Below are positions 18,430 to 27,481 of a stretch of DNA of 64,000 nucleotides, one piece after another (positions within the stretch are counted from its first letter, which is position 1; each line of letters begins with the position of its first letter). The position numbers and the translations under genes are program-made. The DNA is from CALSPH01 sp041690035 (GTDB lineage: Bacteria; Bacteroidota; Bacteroidia; NS11-12g; UBA955): positions 58,623 through 122,622 of the forward strand of contig JBDNFC010000009.1 in NCBI GenBank assembly GCA_041690035.1, given 5' to 3'. The notes beneath the pieces are model-generated. The model ran no database searches. It was not told where the DNA came from and saw nothing but the letters and a program-made list of their open reading frames with translations.

Positions 18430-19743
18430 ATGCAAAAAATATCGCTATTTTGGTTTAGACGTGATTTAAGAATTAATGACAATGCAGGATTGTATCATGC
18501 ATTAAAAAATAATGAACATCAGGTGTTGCCTATATTTATTTTTGACCAAAATATATTGCAAAAATTAGAAAACAAAGCAGATGCAAGGGTAAATTTTATT
18601 CATCAAACTATATGTTTATTAAAAAAAGAACTTGCAGAAATAAACGGAAATCTTTTAGCATATTTTGGCGACCCGCTTGCTATATTTAAAATTTTAAACA
18701 AAACCTACAGCATTGCTAATATTTATACCAATGAAGATTATGAACCTTATGCCAAAGCCAGAGATAAAAATATTGCAGATTTTTGCAATCACAACCAAAT
18801 AAAGTTTTATTTATTTAAAGATCAATGTATTTTTGACTACAACGAAGTTTTAAAAGATGATGGAAAACCTTATACCGTATTTACCCCATATAGCCGAAAG
18901 TGGAAAGAAAAATTTAAAAATCAATATTTTAGCAAACCCTATCCTAATGCCAAATATTTTAAAAACTTTTTCCCCTTAATACCTAATGCAGAAATACCTA
19001 CACTTGCTGAAATGGGTTTTTCAAGCAATGATTTTAATTTTCCAAATAGACAAACAAACCTGAGTGTCATAAAAAATTATAAAACCAATAGAAATTTTCC
19101 AAGTGTTAAAGGCACTAGCAAATTGAGTCTTCATTTCAGGTTTGGAACCATCAGTATTAGAGAAAAAGCTAATAAAGCTGCATTAGCAAGCGAAACATGG
19201 CTTAATGAGTTGATCTGGCGCGATTTTTATATGATGATATTGGCTCACTTTCCACATGCAGCTAGCGAATCGTTTAAGCCTATATATAACAAAATAGCTT
19301 GGCGCAATGATGAAAAAGAATTTAAGGCCTGGTGTGATGGACAAACAGGTTATCCGATAGTGGATGCAGGAATGAGAGAATTAAATTCGACTGGATTTAT
19401 GCACAATAGGGTGCGAATGATTGTAGCCAGTTTTCTTACCAAACATTTACTCATAGACTGGCGTTGGGGAGAGGCCTATTTTGCAGCCACCCTTTTAGAC
19501 TTTGACCTTTCTGCAAATAATGGAGGGTGGCAGTGGGCAGCTGGCTCTGGCTGCGATGCAGCCCCATATTTCAGGATTTTTAACCCTACTTTACAAACTC
19601 AAAAATTTGACCCTCAATTGCACTACGTTAAAAAATGGGTTACAGAGATTGACACCACTAAATACCCTAAACCGATTGTTGAGCATGCTTTTGCAAGAAA
19701 AAGATGCTTAGCAGTTTATAAAAATGCATTAGCAAAAACTTAA
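18430..19743 (+). CDS. phr: deoxyribodipyrimidine photo-lyase
   Basis: The 437-residue protein is a cryptochrome/photolyase family member. The N-terminal Rossmann domain begins WFRRDLRINDNAGL (residues 8-21). The C-terminal FAD domain contains LIWRDFYMMI, DAGMRELNSTGFMHNRVRMI and DFDLSANNGGWQWAAGSGCDAAPYF in order, matching class I CPD photolyases (about 430-480 residues). The enzyme uses blue light to split cyclobutane pyrimidine dimers. It is cotranscribed with the SDR gene, 3 bp apart, and is probably controlled by the adjacent CarH-like regulator. A long hairpin lies just after it. Confidence 0.93.
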   Translation: MQKISLFWFRRDLRINDNAGLYHALKNNEHQVLPIFIFDQNILQKLENKADARVNFIHQTICLLKKELAEINGNLLAYFGDPLAIFKILNKTYSIANIYTNEDYEPYAKARDKNIADFCNHNQIKFYLFKDQCIFDYNEVLKDDGKPYTVFTPYSRKWKEKFKNQYFSKPYPNAKYFKNFFPLIPNAEIPTLAEMGFSSNDFNFPNRQTNLSVIKNYKTNRNFPSVKGTSKLSLHFRFGTISIREKANKAALASETWLNELIWRDFYMMILAHFPHAASESFKPIYNKIAWRNDEKEFKAWCDGQTGYPIVDAGMRELNSTGFMHNRVRMIVASFLTKHLLIDWRWGEAYFAATLLDFDLSANNGGWQWAAGSGCDAAPYFRIFNPTLQTQKFDPQLHYVKKWVTEIDTTKYPKPIVEHAFARKRCLAVYKNALAKT

Positions 19744-19762
19744 TCTTGTCAATAAAAAAAAA

Positions 19763-19814
19763 TGTCCCAAAATTGTTGTGTGTTAAGCCCTTACTTGACA
19801 GCAATTCTGGGACA
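19763..19814. terminator. long hairpin between convergent genes
   Basis: Arms of 16 nt (19763-19778 and 19799-19814; TGTCCCA and TGGGACA at the outer ends) pair with one mismatch and one G-U wobble around a 20-nt loop. An A-run at 19754-19762 becomes a T-run on the minus strand, so it mainly terminates the DUF2330 gene. It also lies 20 bp after the photolyase stop. Confidence 0.75.
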
Positions 19815-19834
19815 CTCATTATTTTATTTAGTTA

Positions 19835-21358
19835 TTAAACCCTGTCTTCTTCTATTGGTTTTGAAACCATACTTAATTTTACCCAAAATTTGGCTCCCCA
19901 AATTAGGGCGATAACTGCAAGCACTAAAAGAGGTAGAAGCAAAAAAGTTGGCTTATTTTTTGGCAAACCAAACGGAAAAAGTTCTTCTTCTTCTTCTTCA
20001 TACTGTGGAATATCTATTTGCTGTATTTTTCCTGAACCCAATTCAACATAAAAAGGATAAGATTTTGCCATTCTGCCGCTAAGTGCCTGCATTTCTTGCA
20101 ACTCTAATAAACGCCTATTTTTTAAATCTTTTAGGTACCCAAGCCCTTTTTCACAATCAAATTCTCCATTAGCTGCATTGGTAATAATCTGTCTTACTTG
20201 ATACTGTGTCTGATTTGGTGTTTCGATAAACGTTAAATCTGCCGGAAAATTTTCCCTATCATATCTTAAATGCAAACGGGTAAAAAAAACATTGTTATTA
20301 GGATTAACGCCAAAGTTTTGATTTGGGGTTAACCAATTTATCCCAGAGTTTATTAAATCATCAACCACCGGAGGGTTGCCCACACATGGATCGCATTTTA
20401 TGCCCCAATTAGGCGACACATTCCATGCATACTCTAAAAACACTGCGTTTCTGCCTTCAAATTTATACTTTCTATCAAATGTTTCTTTATAAAAATTATT
20501 AAAGTCTGCTTTTAAAAATGTTGGAATTTTTCTTGCAGTCGGCATTTCTATAGTTCTGTAATTGGCACTCTCTACCCGACCATTTTTTGTAAATGCATAA
20601 ATAATTAAATCTTGTGCGGTATTTTTTTCAGCATTTGCCATTCCTAATCTTATTGGCAACATAAATTTCTTGCTTTCAAAACTAATCTGTATTGGCCTTA
20701 AATATCCATCGGCAAGCTGTTTTGCTTTTTCCAAATTTACTTTTACAGCAAAAAACTTCATATTGTCTTTAATATATGGTGTTAAAACTTCTTTTGCATT
20801 CTGTGGTACACTGTATCCATTGTCGTTTAGCCATGCTTCTAAACCACCGCTTTCTTTGGCAGACAAAATAATAATTTCGTATTCATCAATGCTGTATTGA
20901 GCTTCTATCACCACCTTATATTTTTTGGCTAAAGGAGATGCTTTAGCCAATTCATTAATAGGCATATTTTGAAGCATTATCATATCTTTTTTATCACTGT
21001 ATGCATAATTTTGGCATGGATTATTATCAAAATATTCTACTAATCTAGGGGCAGAATACGCATCTAAATTATTAAATAAACTATTCTCTTTTATTTGAAT
21101 ATCTGTTCTTTTAAGCACTACTGGCACTGGCACTACCATCGCAAATCGGCTTAGCTTACCTTTAAAATCATTGCGCATGGTAATTGTGGTTTTTATTCCA
21201 TCTCGCACCAAAATTACCTCAGATTTGTTATTGAAAACATTTGCTCCAGCTTTAGCCACATAAAACCCGCAAAATCCACTGCTGTATTGAAAAGCGGATA
21301 AAAAGAGCATTGCTGAAATAACACCAATTTTTAACATTTTTTTTGTTTGATTTTTCAT
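19835..21358 (-). CDS. DUF2330 protein, exported and membrane-anchored
   Basis: The 507-residue protein has a signal sequence (about 1-28, then GFCGFYVAKAG, the conserved opening of DUF2330 after cleavage). A long extracytoplasmic domain follows, with VVPVPVVLKR near residue 97 and a cysteine-bearing CDPCVGNPP near 327. It ends with a C-terminal transmembrane helix (about 470-493) and a short cytoplasmic tail. DUF2330 has no established function. The gene lies 13 bp after an RnfD/UnbU-like membrane protein gene. This pairing recurs in Bacteroidota and suggests a common complex, possibly redox-linked because the partner resembles NQR2/RnfD. Confidence 0.85.
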   Translation of the reverse strand: MKNQTKKMLKIGVISAMLFLSAFQYSSGFCGFYVAKAGANVFNNKSEVILVRDGIKTTITMRNDFKGKLSRFAMVVPVPVVLKRTDIQIKENSLFNNLDAYSAPRLVEYFDNNPCQNYAYSDKKDMIMLQNMPINELAKASPLAKKYKVVIEAQYSIDEYEIIILSAKESGGLEAWLNDNGYSVPQNAKEVLTPYIKDNMKFFAVKVNLEKAKQLADGYLRPIQISFESKKFMLPIRLGMANAEKNTAQDLIIYAFTKNGRVESANYRTIEMPTARKIPTFLKADFNNFYKETFDRKYKFEGRNAVFLEYAWNVSPNWGIKCDPCVGNPPVVDDLINSGINWLTPNQNFGVNPNNNVFFTRLHLRYDRENFPADLTFIETPNQTQYQVRQIITNAANGEFDCEKGLGYLKDLKNRRLLELQEMQALSGRMAKSYPFYVELGSGKIQQIDIPQYEEEEEELFPFGLPKNKPTFLLLPLLVLAVIALIWGAKFWVKLSMVSKPIEEDRV

Positions 21359-21371
21359 ATTTATATATTAT

Positions 21372-22211
21372 TTATTTTTGAGCTAATTTTAGTTTTTTAT
21401 TCCTACTCCCTATTTGCCAATCAAATTTACTGGCTATAAATGCCTTATCAAAAAATGGTGTAAAAGGACTAAGTATAAAAAGTGCATAAATAGGTGCAGC
21501 ATAAAGTTGCATTTTGTATCCTAAGATAAAGGTAATTAAGGCTAGAATAATTGACCAAATAATTCTAGCGTTCTTGTGATTGGGAGTTGTTTTGGGGTCT
21601 GTAATCATAAAAAGTGCATATACTAAAATAGAGCCATTGCTTATTCGATGCAACCAAAAATCAATAGGCCAGCCCAAGTAAACGTATTGTCGTAAAAACT
21701 CTAAAAGCATAAGCACACCAAAGAAAATAAAGCCCGTTTCTAATCTATCTACTTTTGATAAAATAATCAATCCTGCTAACATTATAGCAAATGGAAAATA
21801 GTTACTACTACCCCATTGTCCGGGAGATATCCAAGCCTGATTGCTAAGCAAAACTATCAATACAATGCCTAAATTTGCAGGATTAAAAACATGCTTGCCA
21901 TTAAACCTTAAAATACTTTTAGAAATAATTGCTATAAATGCTGCCAAAGCGGCCACCCATAATTGTTGAGAGTGCAATAATAAGCCCAGTCCTAAAGATG
22001 TTATTAATGCACTTTTTAGGGCATGAAAAGATTCTTTTCTTAAATAGCAAATTAGCATTTGTGTTGTTAAACAAACTGCCATATAAGTTGCTACCCTTTG
22101 CCATTCTGTTTCCCATCCCAAAATAAGTATTCCAAAAAATAAAAATGATCCTTGAAAACCAATTTGATAATACCTTGGGTCCTTACTAATGTCTTTAGCT
22201 ATTTTCAACAT
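21372..22211 (-). CDS. NqrB/RnfD-like integral membrane protein (UnbU-like)
   Basis: From the ATG at 22211 (MLKIAKDISK) the protein has 279 residues; the open frame can extend to a TTG at 22241. About eight to nine hydrophobic helices are visible. The segment near residue 195, YALFMITDPKTTP, is characteristic of the NQR2/RnfD superfamily and of UnbU proteins found in enediyne clusters. The flavin-attachment SGAT-type motif of NqrB is not evident, so a covalent FMN role is doubtful. It precedes and is cotranscribed with the DUF2330 gene. No other rnf or nqr gene is present in the window. Confidence 0.8.
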   Translation of the reverse strand: MLKIAKDISKDPRYYQIGFQGSFLFFGILILGWETEWQRVATYMAVCLTTQMLICYLRKESFHALKSALITSLGLGLLLHSQQLWVAALAAFIAIISKSILRFNGKHVFNPANLGIVLIVLLSNQAWISPGQWGSSNYFPFAIMLAGLIILSKVDRLETGFIFFGVLMLLEFLRQYVYLGWPIDFWLHRISNGSILVYALFMITDPKTTPNHKNARIIWSIILALITFILGYKMQLYAAPIYALFILSPFTPFFDKAFIASKFDWQIGSRNKKLKLAQK

Positions 22212-22394
22212 TTTTATTTGTTTTAGAACTTTATACCGCAATAAGAGAAGAAGTAAACGGCTTTATAATAAATAAATTTGCCACTATCCTGCTTTGAAGT
22301 AATTTTGTAAAACAAAATGCCTTTAAAAAATAAGCTAGGGAAATGAAATGAACCAAAAATAACCAAATACGTTCTTATTATTACTAACAAACCC

Positions 22395-22402
22395 TATATT
22401 TG
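22395..22402 (+). promoter_or_regulatory. TAnnTTTG promoter box for acyl-CoA dehydrogenase
   Basis: TATATTTG matches the Bacteroidota -7 consensus TAnnTTTG exactly and ends 13 bp before the ATG at 22416, giving a very short leader. No convincing -33 TTG was seen. Confidence 0.65.
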
Positions 22403-22415
22403 CAAACAGAAAAAA

Positions 22416-23639
22416 ATGAATACAATAAACCTAGATATCGCCTCACTAAAAGCAGCCAATCAAGGCAAAGACAGATATGTACAACCAGATTTTTATGGCA
22501 TAGACGACCTTTTAACAGAAGAGCATAAGCTAATCAGAGAAAGCGTAAAAGATTGGGTAAAAAAAGAGGTATCACCCATCATAGAAGCATACTCTCAGGC
22601 GGCAGTTTTTCCTCAACATTTGGTAAAAGAAATGGCAAGTATTGGTGCATTTGGACCCCAATTGCCTGCGGAATATGGCTGTGGAGGCTTAGATTATATT
22701 GCTTATGGATTAATTATGCAAGAAATAGAGCGTTGCGACTCAGGAATGCGCAGCACGGCATCTGTGCAAGGCAGCTTAGTAATGTACCCTATATTTAAAT
22801 TTGGAACTGAAGAACAAAAAAGAAAATTTTTACCAAAGCTAGCAAGTGGCGAAATGCTAGGCTGTTTTGGGCTAACAGAGCCAGACCATGGAAGCAATCC
22901 AAGCGGAATGACAACAAATTTTAAAGAGGATGGAGATTTTTTAATTCTAAATGGCGCAAAAATGTGGATTAGCAATGCACCATTTGCAGATATTGCAGTG
23001 GTATGGGCCAAAAATGAAGAAGGAAAAATTAGGGGATTGATTGTTGAAAGAGGCATGGAAGGATTTTCTACTCCAGAAACGCATAATAAATGGAGTTTAA
23101 GAGCTAGTTGCACAGGAGAATTGGTTTTTGATAATGTAAAAGTGCCAAAAGCCAACCTTTTTCCAGAAATATCAGGGTTAAAAGGTCCTTTAACATGCTT
23201 AAACAGTGCGCGATATGGTATCAGTTGGGGTGCCCTTGGTGCAGCAATGGATTGTTACGATACGGCATTGAGATATGCAAAACAAAGAGAACAATTTGGT
23301 AGGCCAATTGCTGGTTTTCAACTACAGCAAAAAAAACTTGCAGAAATGATAACAGAAATTACCAAAGCCCAACTATTGGTTTGGCGTTTAGGCAATTTAA
23401 TGAACGAAGGAAAAGCTACTCCTGCACAAATATCTATGGCAAAGCGCAATAATGTCGAGATAGCAATGAATATAGCTAGAGAAGCGCGTCAAATATTAGG
23501 CGGAATGGGTATAACAGGTGAATTTTCCATTATGCGTCACATGGCCAATCTAGAATCTGTGGTTACCTATGAAGGTACACACGATATTCATTTGTTAATT
23601 TTAGGAAATGAAATAACAGGTGAAAGTGCATTTTTTTAA
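22416..23639 (+). CDS. gcdH: acyl-CoA dehydrogenase, glutaryl-CoA dehydrogenase-like
   Basis: The 407-residue protein is a full-length FAD-dependent acyl-CoA dehydrogenase. CFGLTEPDHGSNPSGM (about 148-163) is the FAD/substrate segment. SLRASCTGELVFDNVKVP (about 227-244) and the catalytic base Glu386 in TYEGTHDIH match glutaryl-CoA dehydrogenases, which oxidise and decarboxylate glutaryl-CoA to crotonyl-CoA in lysine and tryptophan breakdown. Other short-chain acyl-CoA dehydrogenases remain possible. It has a good promoter box. The following gene overlaps its end by 20 bp, although its product looks unrelated. Confidence 0.85.
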   Translation: MNTINLDIASLKAANQGKDRYVQPDFYGIDDLLTEEHKLIRESVKDWVKKEVSPIIEAYSQAAVFPQHLVKEMASIGAFGPQLPAEYGCGGLDYIAYGLIMQEIERCDSGMRSTASVQGSLVMYPIFKFGTEEQKRKFLPKLASGEMLGCFGLTEPDHGSNPSGMTTNFKEDGDFLILNGAKMWISNAPFADIAVVWAKNEEGKIRGLIVERGMEGFSTPETHNKWSLRASCTGELVFDNVKVPKANLFPEISGLKGPLTCLNSARYGISWGALGAAMDCYDTALRYAKQREQFGRPIAGFQLQQKKLAEMITEITKAQLLVWRLGNLMNEGKATPAQISMAKRNNVEIAMNIAREARQILGGMGITGEFSIMRHMANLESVVTYEGTHDIHLLILGNEITGESAFF

Positions 23640-24744
23640 ACAACATATATTAAAAAAAGTGCTCTGTATTTCTTTACTGTTTCTAGTAAAGACAAATATG
23701 TTTGGCTACATTGATAAGGCTGTTCTTTTACATATTAGAATATCTAATCAACATGACACCATTGGTTTTAATCTTGCGCAAGATTTACCTAATTTTATTT
23801 ACGAACAATTAAAAAATAATAAATTAACGCTATGGGATTCCCCAAAAAAGAAAACAAAAATTAATTTTTTGGCATTACAGCAGATAGAAAAATCTTCAAC
23901 TGCTAATTTTATAAATTGTTCAGATATATTTATTCATGAATTTTGGACTTGTAATAAAAAAACGCTTAGCTTTGTTATTGCAGGTTTCTCATTTGCCTTT
24001 AAAAGCGAACAAAATTTTGCGCTATTTGGTTTTATTGATGCCCAAGAAGCTTTTGCATTTCTTTCCAAAAATAATATACCTGTAAATGCAAATGCACCCG
24101 CAGATATTAGCTATTGGGAGGCAATAAATAGTAAACGTTTTTTGTTTACAATAGTGCAATTTGGCAAAAAAACATTGAATAAGACCGATACACAAGCAGC
24201 ACAATTAAAGCAAAAAATATTTAATAGAAAAAGAACTATCATACCCTCAACTCCATGGGAACAAAGTAAAAATATTGGCTATGAATTGATTGATAATTTG
24301 AGCATAGATAAAGATTGGTCTATAGACTTGAAGAAAGGATTAGAAGAATTTATTAATAAAGACCGTTTTTGGGTAAATGAGCATGGTGGTAAAAACTTAT
24401 CTGACACTAATAATTATAGAACTTATCTGGCACTAACAGGGCTACAAATTTATGAAACATGGCAAAAAAGAGGCAATATTGTTTTTTATAACATTGATAG
24501 CATTATTTTATATGTAAATAATCAAAAACTCAGCACCTTTAATAACGAAGATATCGAAAAGTTTAACCTAACAGTTAGGTTTAAAACTATTGCAGATGTA
24601 CTAAAAGAGAAAGAATTTCAGTTAAATATTATTACCATCAATCAAATACCTATCCCCCCCAATGAGAGAGCTGCATATAAAAAAGCTTTAGAAAATTATA
24701 AATGGACTCAAATAACCTTATATGTTAAATACACAAACAACTAA
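23620..24744 (+). CDS. secreted protein of unknown function
   Basis: The 374-residue protein starts at a GTG inside the preceding gene (20-bp overlap) and has a signal peptide (about 1-29, ending NMFG). The mature part is soluble and mixed alpha/beta. A segment around residue 165 (SYWEAINSKRFLFTI) and a second half beginning near 220 (WEQSKNIGYELIDNL) look like two related modules, but I recognise no family. It is translationally coupled to the acyl-CoA dehydrogenase and ends just before the phosphohexomutase ATG. The overlap suggests cotranscription but not a shared function. Confidence 0.7.
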   Translation: MKVHFFKQHILKKVLCISLLFLVKTNMFGYIDKAVLLHIRISNQHDTIGFNLAQDLPNFIYEQLKNNKLTLWDSPKKKTKINFLALQQIEKSSTANFINCSDIFIHEFWTCNKKTLSFVIAGFSFAFKSEQNFALFGFIDAQEAFAFLSKNNIPVNANAPADISYWEAINSKRFLFTIVQFGKKTLNKTDTQAAQLKQKIFNRKRTIIPSTPWEQSKNIGYELIDNLSIDKDWSIDLKKGLEEFINKDRFWVNEHGGKNLSDTNNYRTYLALTGLQIYETWQKRGNIVFYNIDSIILYVNNQKLSTFNNEDIEKFNLTVRFKTIADVLKEKEFQLNIITINQIPIPPNERAAYKKALENYKWTQITLYVKYTNN

Positions 24745-24745
24745 A

Positions 24746-26131
24746 ATGGAATATCAAATAAAATTTGGAACAGATGGATGGAGAGAAATCATTGGCGATA
24801 ATTTTACAGTGGCCAATGTAGAAAAAATAAGCCAAGCTGTATCAAAATGGTTATTAAAATCAAATAAAAAAGAATGGTCTATTGTTATAGGATTTGATTG
24901 CAGATTTGGAGGAAAAATGTTTGCAAATAAGGCTGCTGAAGTTTTTATTAGCTATGGCATTGATGTGTTTTTATCAGATGATTTTGTAAGCACACCGATG
25001 GTATCTTTATACACCAAACATATTAATGCAGATTTGGGAATAGTGATTACCGCAAGCCACAATCCCCCAAGTTATAGTGGATATAAAATCAAAGGTTCAT
25101 TTGGCGGCCCCGCCTTTCCTAAACATATTGCAGAAATTGAGCAGTTAATTGAAAATGATGCACTATTTAATAAAAATACAAAAGGTAAAATAAGCATTGC
25201 TCCTATAGAAGAGCTTTACATAGAAACTTTAAAAAAAACGTTTAACATTCCAGCCATCCAAAAATTAAATTTTGCTTATGATGCCATGTTTGGCGCAGGG
25301 CAGAATGTTATCAGAAAAATTTTTTCTAATGCACATTTATTACATTGTAGTTTTAACCCCAGTTTTGAAGGTAGAGCGCCAGAACCCATTGCTAAAAATC
25401 TACCTGAACTGTCTGATTTAATAAAAAATAATAAAGAAATAACAAGTGGACTTGCCACAGATGGAGATGCTGATAGAATAGGCTTTTTTGACGAAAATGG
25501 CAATTTCGTAGACTCGCATCACCTCATTTTAATTATTATAAATTATTTAGTGAAATACAAAAATTTAACTGGTACAGTTGTAAAAAGTTTTAGTGTTTCT
25601 AATAAAATAGGAAAAATGTGTGCCTATTTTAATTTGCCCGAAATTACAACTAAAATTGGGTTTAAATATATTTGTGAGCACATGGTAAATGACGATGTAC
25701 TTATTGGCGCTGAAGAAAGTGGCGGTATTGCAATAAAAGGACATATCCCTGAAAGAGATGGAATATGGATGGCTATGGTAATATGGGAATATATGGCAAA
25801 TACAGGGTTAACAGTAAGCCAACTAATTGCCAAATGTTATGAAATCACAGGAGCTTTTGCAGTAGAAAGGTACGATTTGCATGTATCTGATGAGTTAAAA
25901 AATAATGTAATAAAAAAATGCAGCACTCAAAAAATTGATGCCATTGGAAAGTACGAAATCATTTTATTTGAAAACCTAGACGGATTTAAATTTCACACTA
26001 AATCAGGCGAGTGGGTTATGATAAGAGCAAGTGGCACTGAACCTGTTTTGCGTATCTATGCTGAGGCAGAAAACAGTGCCAAATCTTTTGAATTTTTAGA
26101 AGAAACATGCAGGTATTTTGGGCTTAAATAA
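24746..26131 (+). CDS. phosphoglucomutase/phosphomannomutase family protein
   Basis: From the ATG at 24746 (MEYQIKFGTDGW), 1 bp after the previous stop, the protein has 461 residues; an ATG 24 bp upstream is less likely because the family starts close to the FGTDGWR motif. All four active-site motifs are present: phosphoserine loop TASHNPP (Ser104), metal loop DGDADR (about 241-246), sugar loop GAEESGG (about 323-329) and phosphate loop RASGTEPVLR (about 431-440). It interconverts hexose 1- and 6-phosphates, feeding nucleotide-sugar synthesis; which hexose is used cannot be read here. Confidence 0.92.
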   Translation: MEYQIKFGTDGWREIIGDNFTVANVEKISQAVSKWLLKSNKKEWSIVIGFDCRFGGKMFANKAAEVFISYGIDVFLSDDFVSTPMVSLYTKHINADLGIVITASHNPPSYSGYKIKGSFGGPAFPKHIAEIEQLIENDALFNKNTKGKISIAPIEELYIETLKKTFNIPAIQKLNFAYDAMFGAGQNVIRKIFSNAHLLHCSFNPSFEGRAPEPIAKNLPELSDLIKNNKEITSGLATDGDADRIGFFDENGNFVDSHHLILIIINYLVKYKNLTGTVVKSFSVSNKIGKMCAYFNLPEITTKIGFKYICEHMVNDDVLIGAEESGGIAIKGHIPERDGIWMAMVIWEYMANTGLTVSQLIAKCYEITGAFAVERYDLHVSDELKNNVIKKCSTQKIDAIGKYEIILFENLDGFKFHTKSGEWVMIRASGTEPVLRIYAEAENSAKSFEFLEETCRYFGLK

Positions 26132-27026
26132 ATTTTTACTTGTTTTTTCACTTTATACTTTAGTAAATTATAATCTTTCAGCTAAAGATACTGCATTTTC
26201 TAAACCACAAAAATTATACATAATCACTGCTTCAACAGCTGTTGTGGCAGGACATACTTCGTTATATTTTTTATGGTATGCCAATTATCCTAAGAGCAAT
26301 TTTCATTTTATAAACGATAATAAAGAATGGAAACAAATGGATAAATTTGGCCACGCATTTTCAGCATACAATATCAGCAACGCTGCATATCAAACGTGCA
26401 AAAAAATTGGATTTAATAAAAAAAAATCTTTGATTTATGGCGGTTTATTAGGATTAATTTTTCAAACCCCTATTGAAGTATTTGATGGCATTTCTGCAGC
26501 ATGGGGAGCATCTGCGGGAGATATTATTGCCAATACAGCTGGTTGGGGATTATTTTATGGACAGCAAATATTTTTTGATAAACAAATCGCTTGCTTTAAA
26601 TGGAGTTTTAAAAATTCTGGTTATGCAACTTTAAGACCTAATACTCTTGGAGGAAATTTTAGTGAACGTATACTAAAAGATTATAATGGACAAACTTATT
26701 GGCTAAGCTTTAACCTAAAGGATATTTCGGGATTAAAAAAAATGCCAGCATGGATTAATATTGCACTTGGATATGGCGCAAAAGGAATGATTGGTGGCAA
26801 TAGCAATTTAATCTATGACAATAATGGTATACTAAAAAATGACTATTCAAATATTCCTAGATACCGAACCTATAGTGCTAGTTTAGATATAGATTTGAGC
26901 CGTATTAAAACTAATCGCAGGCTGTTGACTGGAATTTTTAGGTACTTTAATTGGATAAAAATCCCGTTCCCATCAGTAGGGTATAATAGAATCAATGGTC
27001 TACATGGCAATTGGATTGGTTTTTAA
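26118..27026 (+). CDS. DUF2279 (YfiM-like) membrane-associated protein
   Basis: The 302-residue protein starts at a TTG (26118-26120), overlapping the mutase gene by 14 bp; no ATG or GTG precedes the hydrophobic signal segment (about 3-22). The DUF2279 core lies at about 65-160: MDKFGHAFSAYNISNAAY, then GLIFQTPIEVFDGISAAWGASAGDIIANTAG. This His/Glu/Asp pattern in membrane-adjacent helices is typical of YfiM-like proteins. The C-terminal half is beta-rich. The function is unknown; envelope localisation is inferred. It is the last gene of the gcdH-to-DUF2279 run, immediately before the accessory region. Confidence 0.8.
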   Translation: MGLNKFLLVFSLYTLVNYNLSAKDTAFSKPQKLYIITASTAVVAGHTSLYFLWYANYPKSNFHFINDNKEWKQMDKFGHAFSAYNISNAAYQTCKKIGFNKKKSLIYGGLLGLIFQTPIEVFDGISAAWGASAGDIIANTAGWGLFYGQQIFFDKQIACFKWSFKNSGYATLRPNTLGGNFSERILKDYNGQTYWLSFNLKDISGLKKMPAWINIALGYGAKGMIGGNSNLIYDNNGILKNDYSNIPRYRTYSASLDIDLSRIKTNRRLLTGIFRYFNWIKIPFPSVGYNRINGLHGNWIGF

Positions 27027-27083
27027 ATAGTTGCTAAAGATTTTTATTTATTTCTTAAAAATTAATGAGCCTACTCAGCATTC

Positions 27084-27108
27084 CCCTTTGGGGTCTTCGC
27101 CCCAAGGT
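27084..27108. terminator. GC-rich hairpin after the DUF2279 gene
   Basis: CCTTTGGGG (27085-27093) pairs with CCCCAAGG (27100-27107) with one bulged T and a 6-nt loop. It lies 58 bp after the DUF2279 stop and is unusually GC-rich for this window. No T-run follows on either strand, so a terminator role is uncertain. Confidence 0.4.
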
Positions 27109-27215
27109 AGCCCCAAACACTATATCGTTGCAAAACCCTAAAAAAACTTTATCCTTAAACACATAAAAAATCTCCCTAAAAATTGTTATTTTTGACCAAT
27201 AAATAAAATTTATAA

Positions 27216-27443
27216 ATGCACTTTGACCATAAATGCACAAGTGCTAGAAATGCTTTTTATTACACTCCATTTGGCAGCGAGATGAAAGGCAGCGCATACA
27301 GCAGTGGGTCTTATAAATTTGGATTTAACACCCAAGAAAAGGAGAATGAACCGAAACGAAGTGGAGCTCGTGAAGACCATTTAAGAACCAAAACTACTGA
27401 ACAAATTTATGGAGAAGAAAACAGTACCACAGCTGAGCAGTAG
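27216..27443 (+). pseudogene. remnant of an Rhs-repeat core domain
   Basis: The 75-residue frame contains the hallmark of Rhs/YD-repeat core domains: FYYTPFGSEM, then AYSSGSYKFGFNTQEKENE. In intact proteins the segment after EKENE leads to a GEGN-TAE-YWEYD-R-GR-N-DP consensus. Here about 20 foreign residues are inserted, GEENSTTAE is reached, and a stop codon cuts the frame before the YD residues. No upstream YD repeats and no downstream toxin are present. It is therefore a broken piece of an Rhs gene, left in the accessory region beside the palindromic repeats. Confidence 0.75.
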
Positions 27444-27481
27444 AAAAAGTTAAAGTAATCACTAGTTTAGGTGAACCATTT

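Noticed and set aside
22703..23155. 150-codon minus-strand frame within the acyl-CoA dehydrogenase gene
   Set aside because: The plus-strand frame has all family motifs; this is a shadow frame.
27055..27240. 61-codon minus-strand frame before the Rhs remnant
   Set aside because: It overlaps a GC-rich hairpin and the Rhs remnant and has no recognisable motif.
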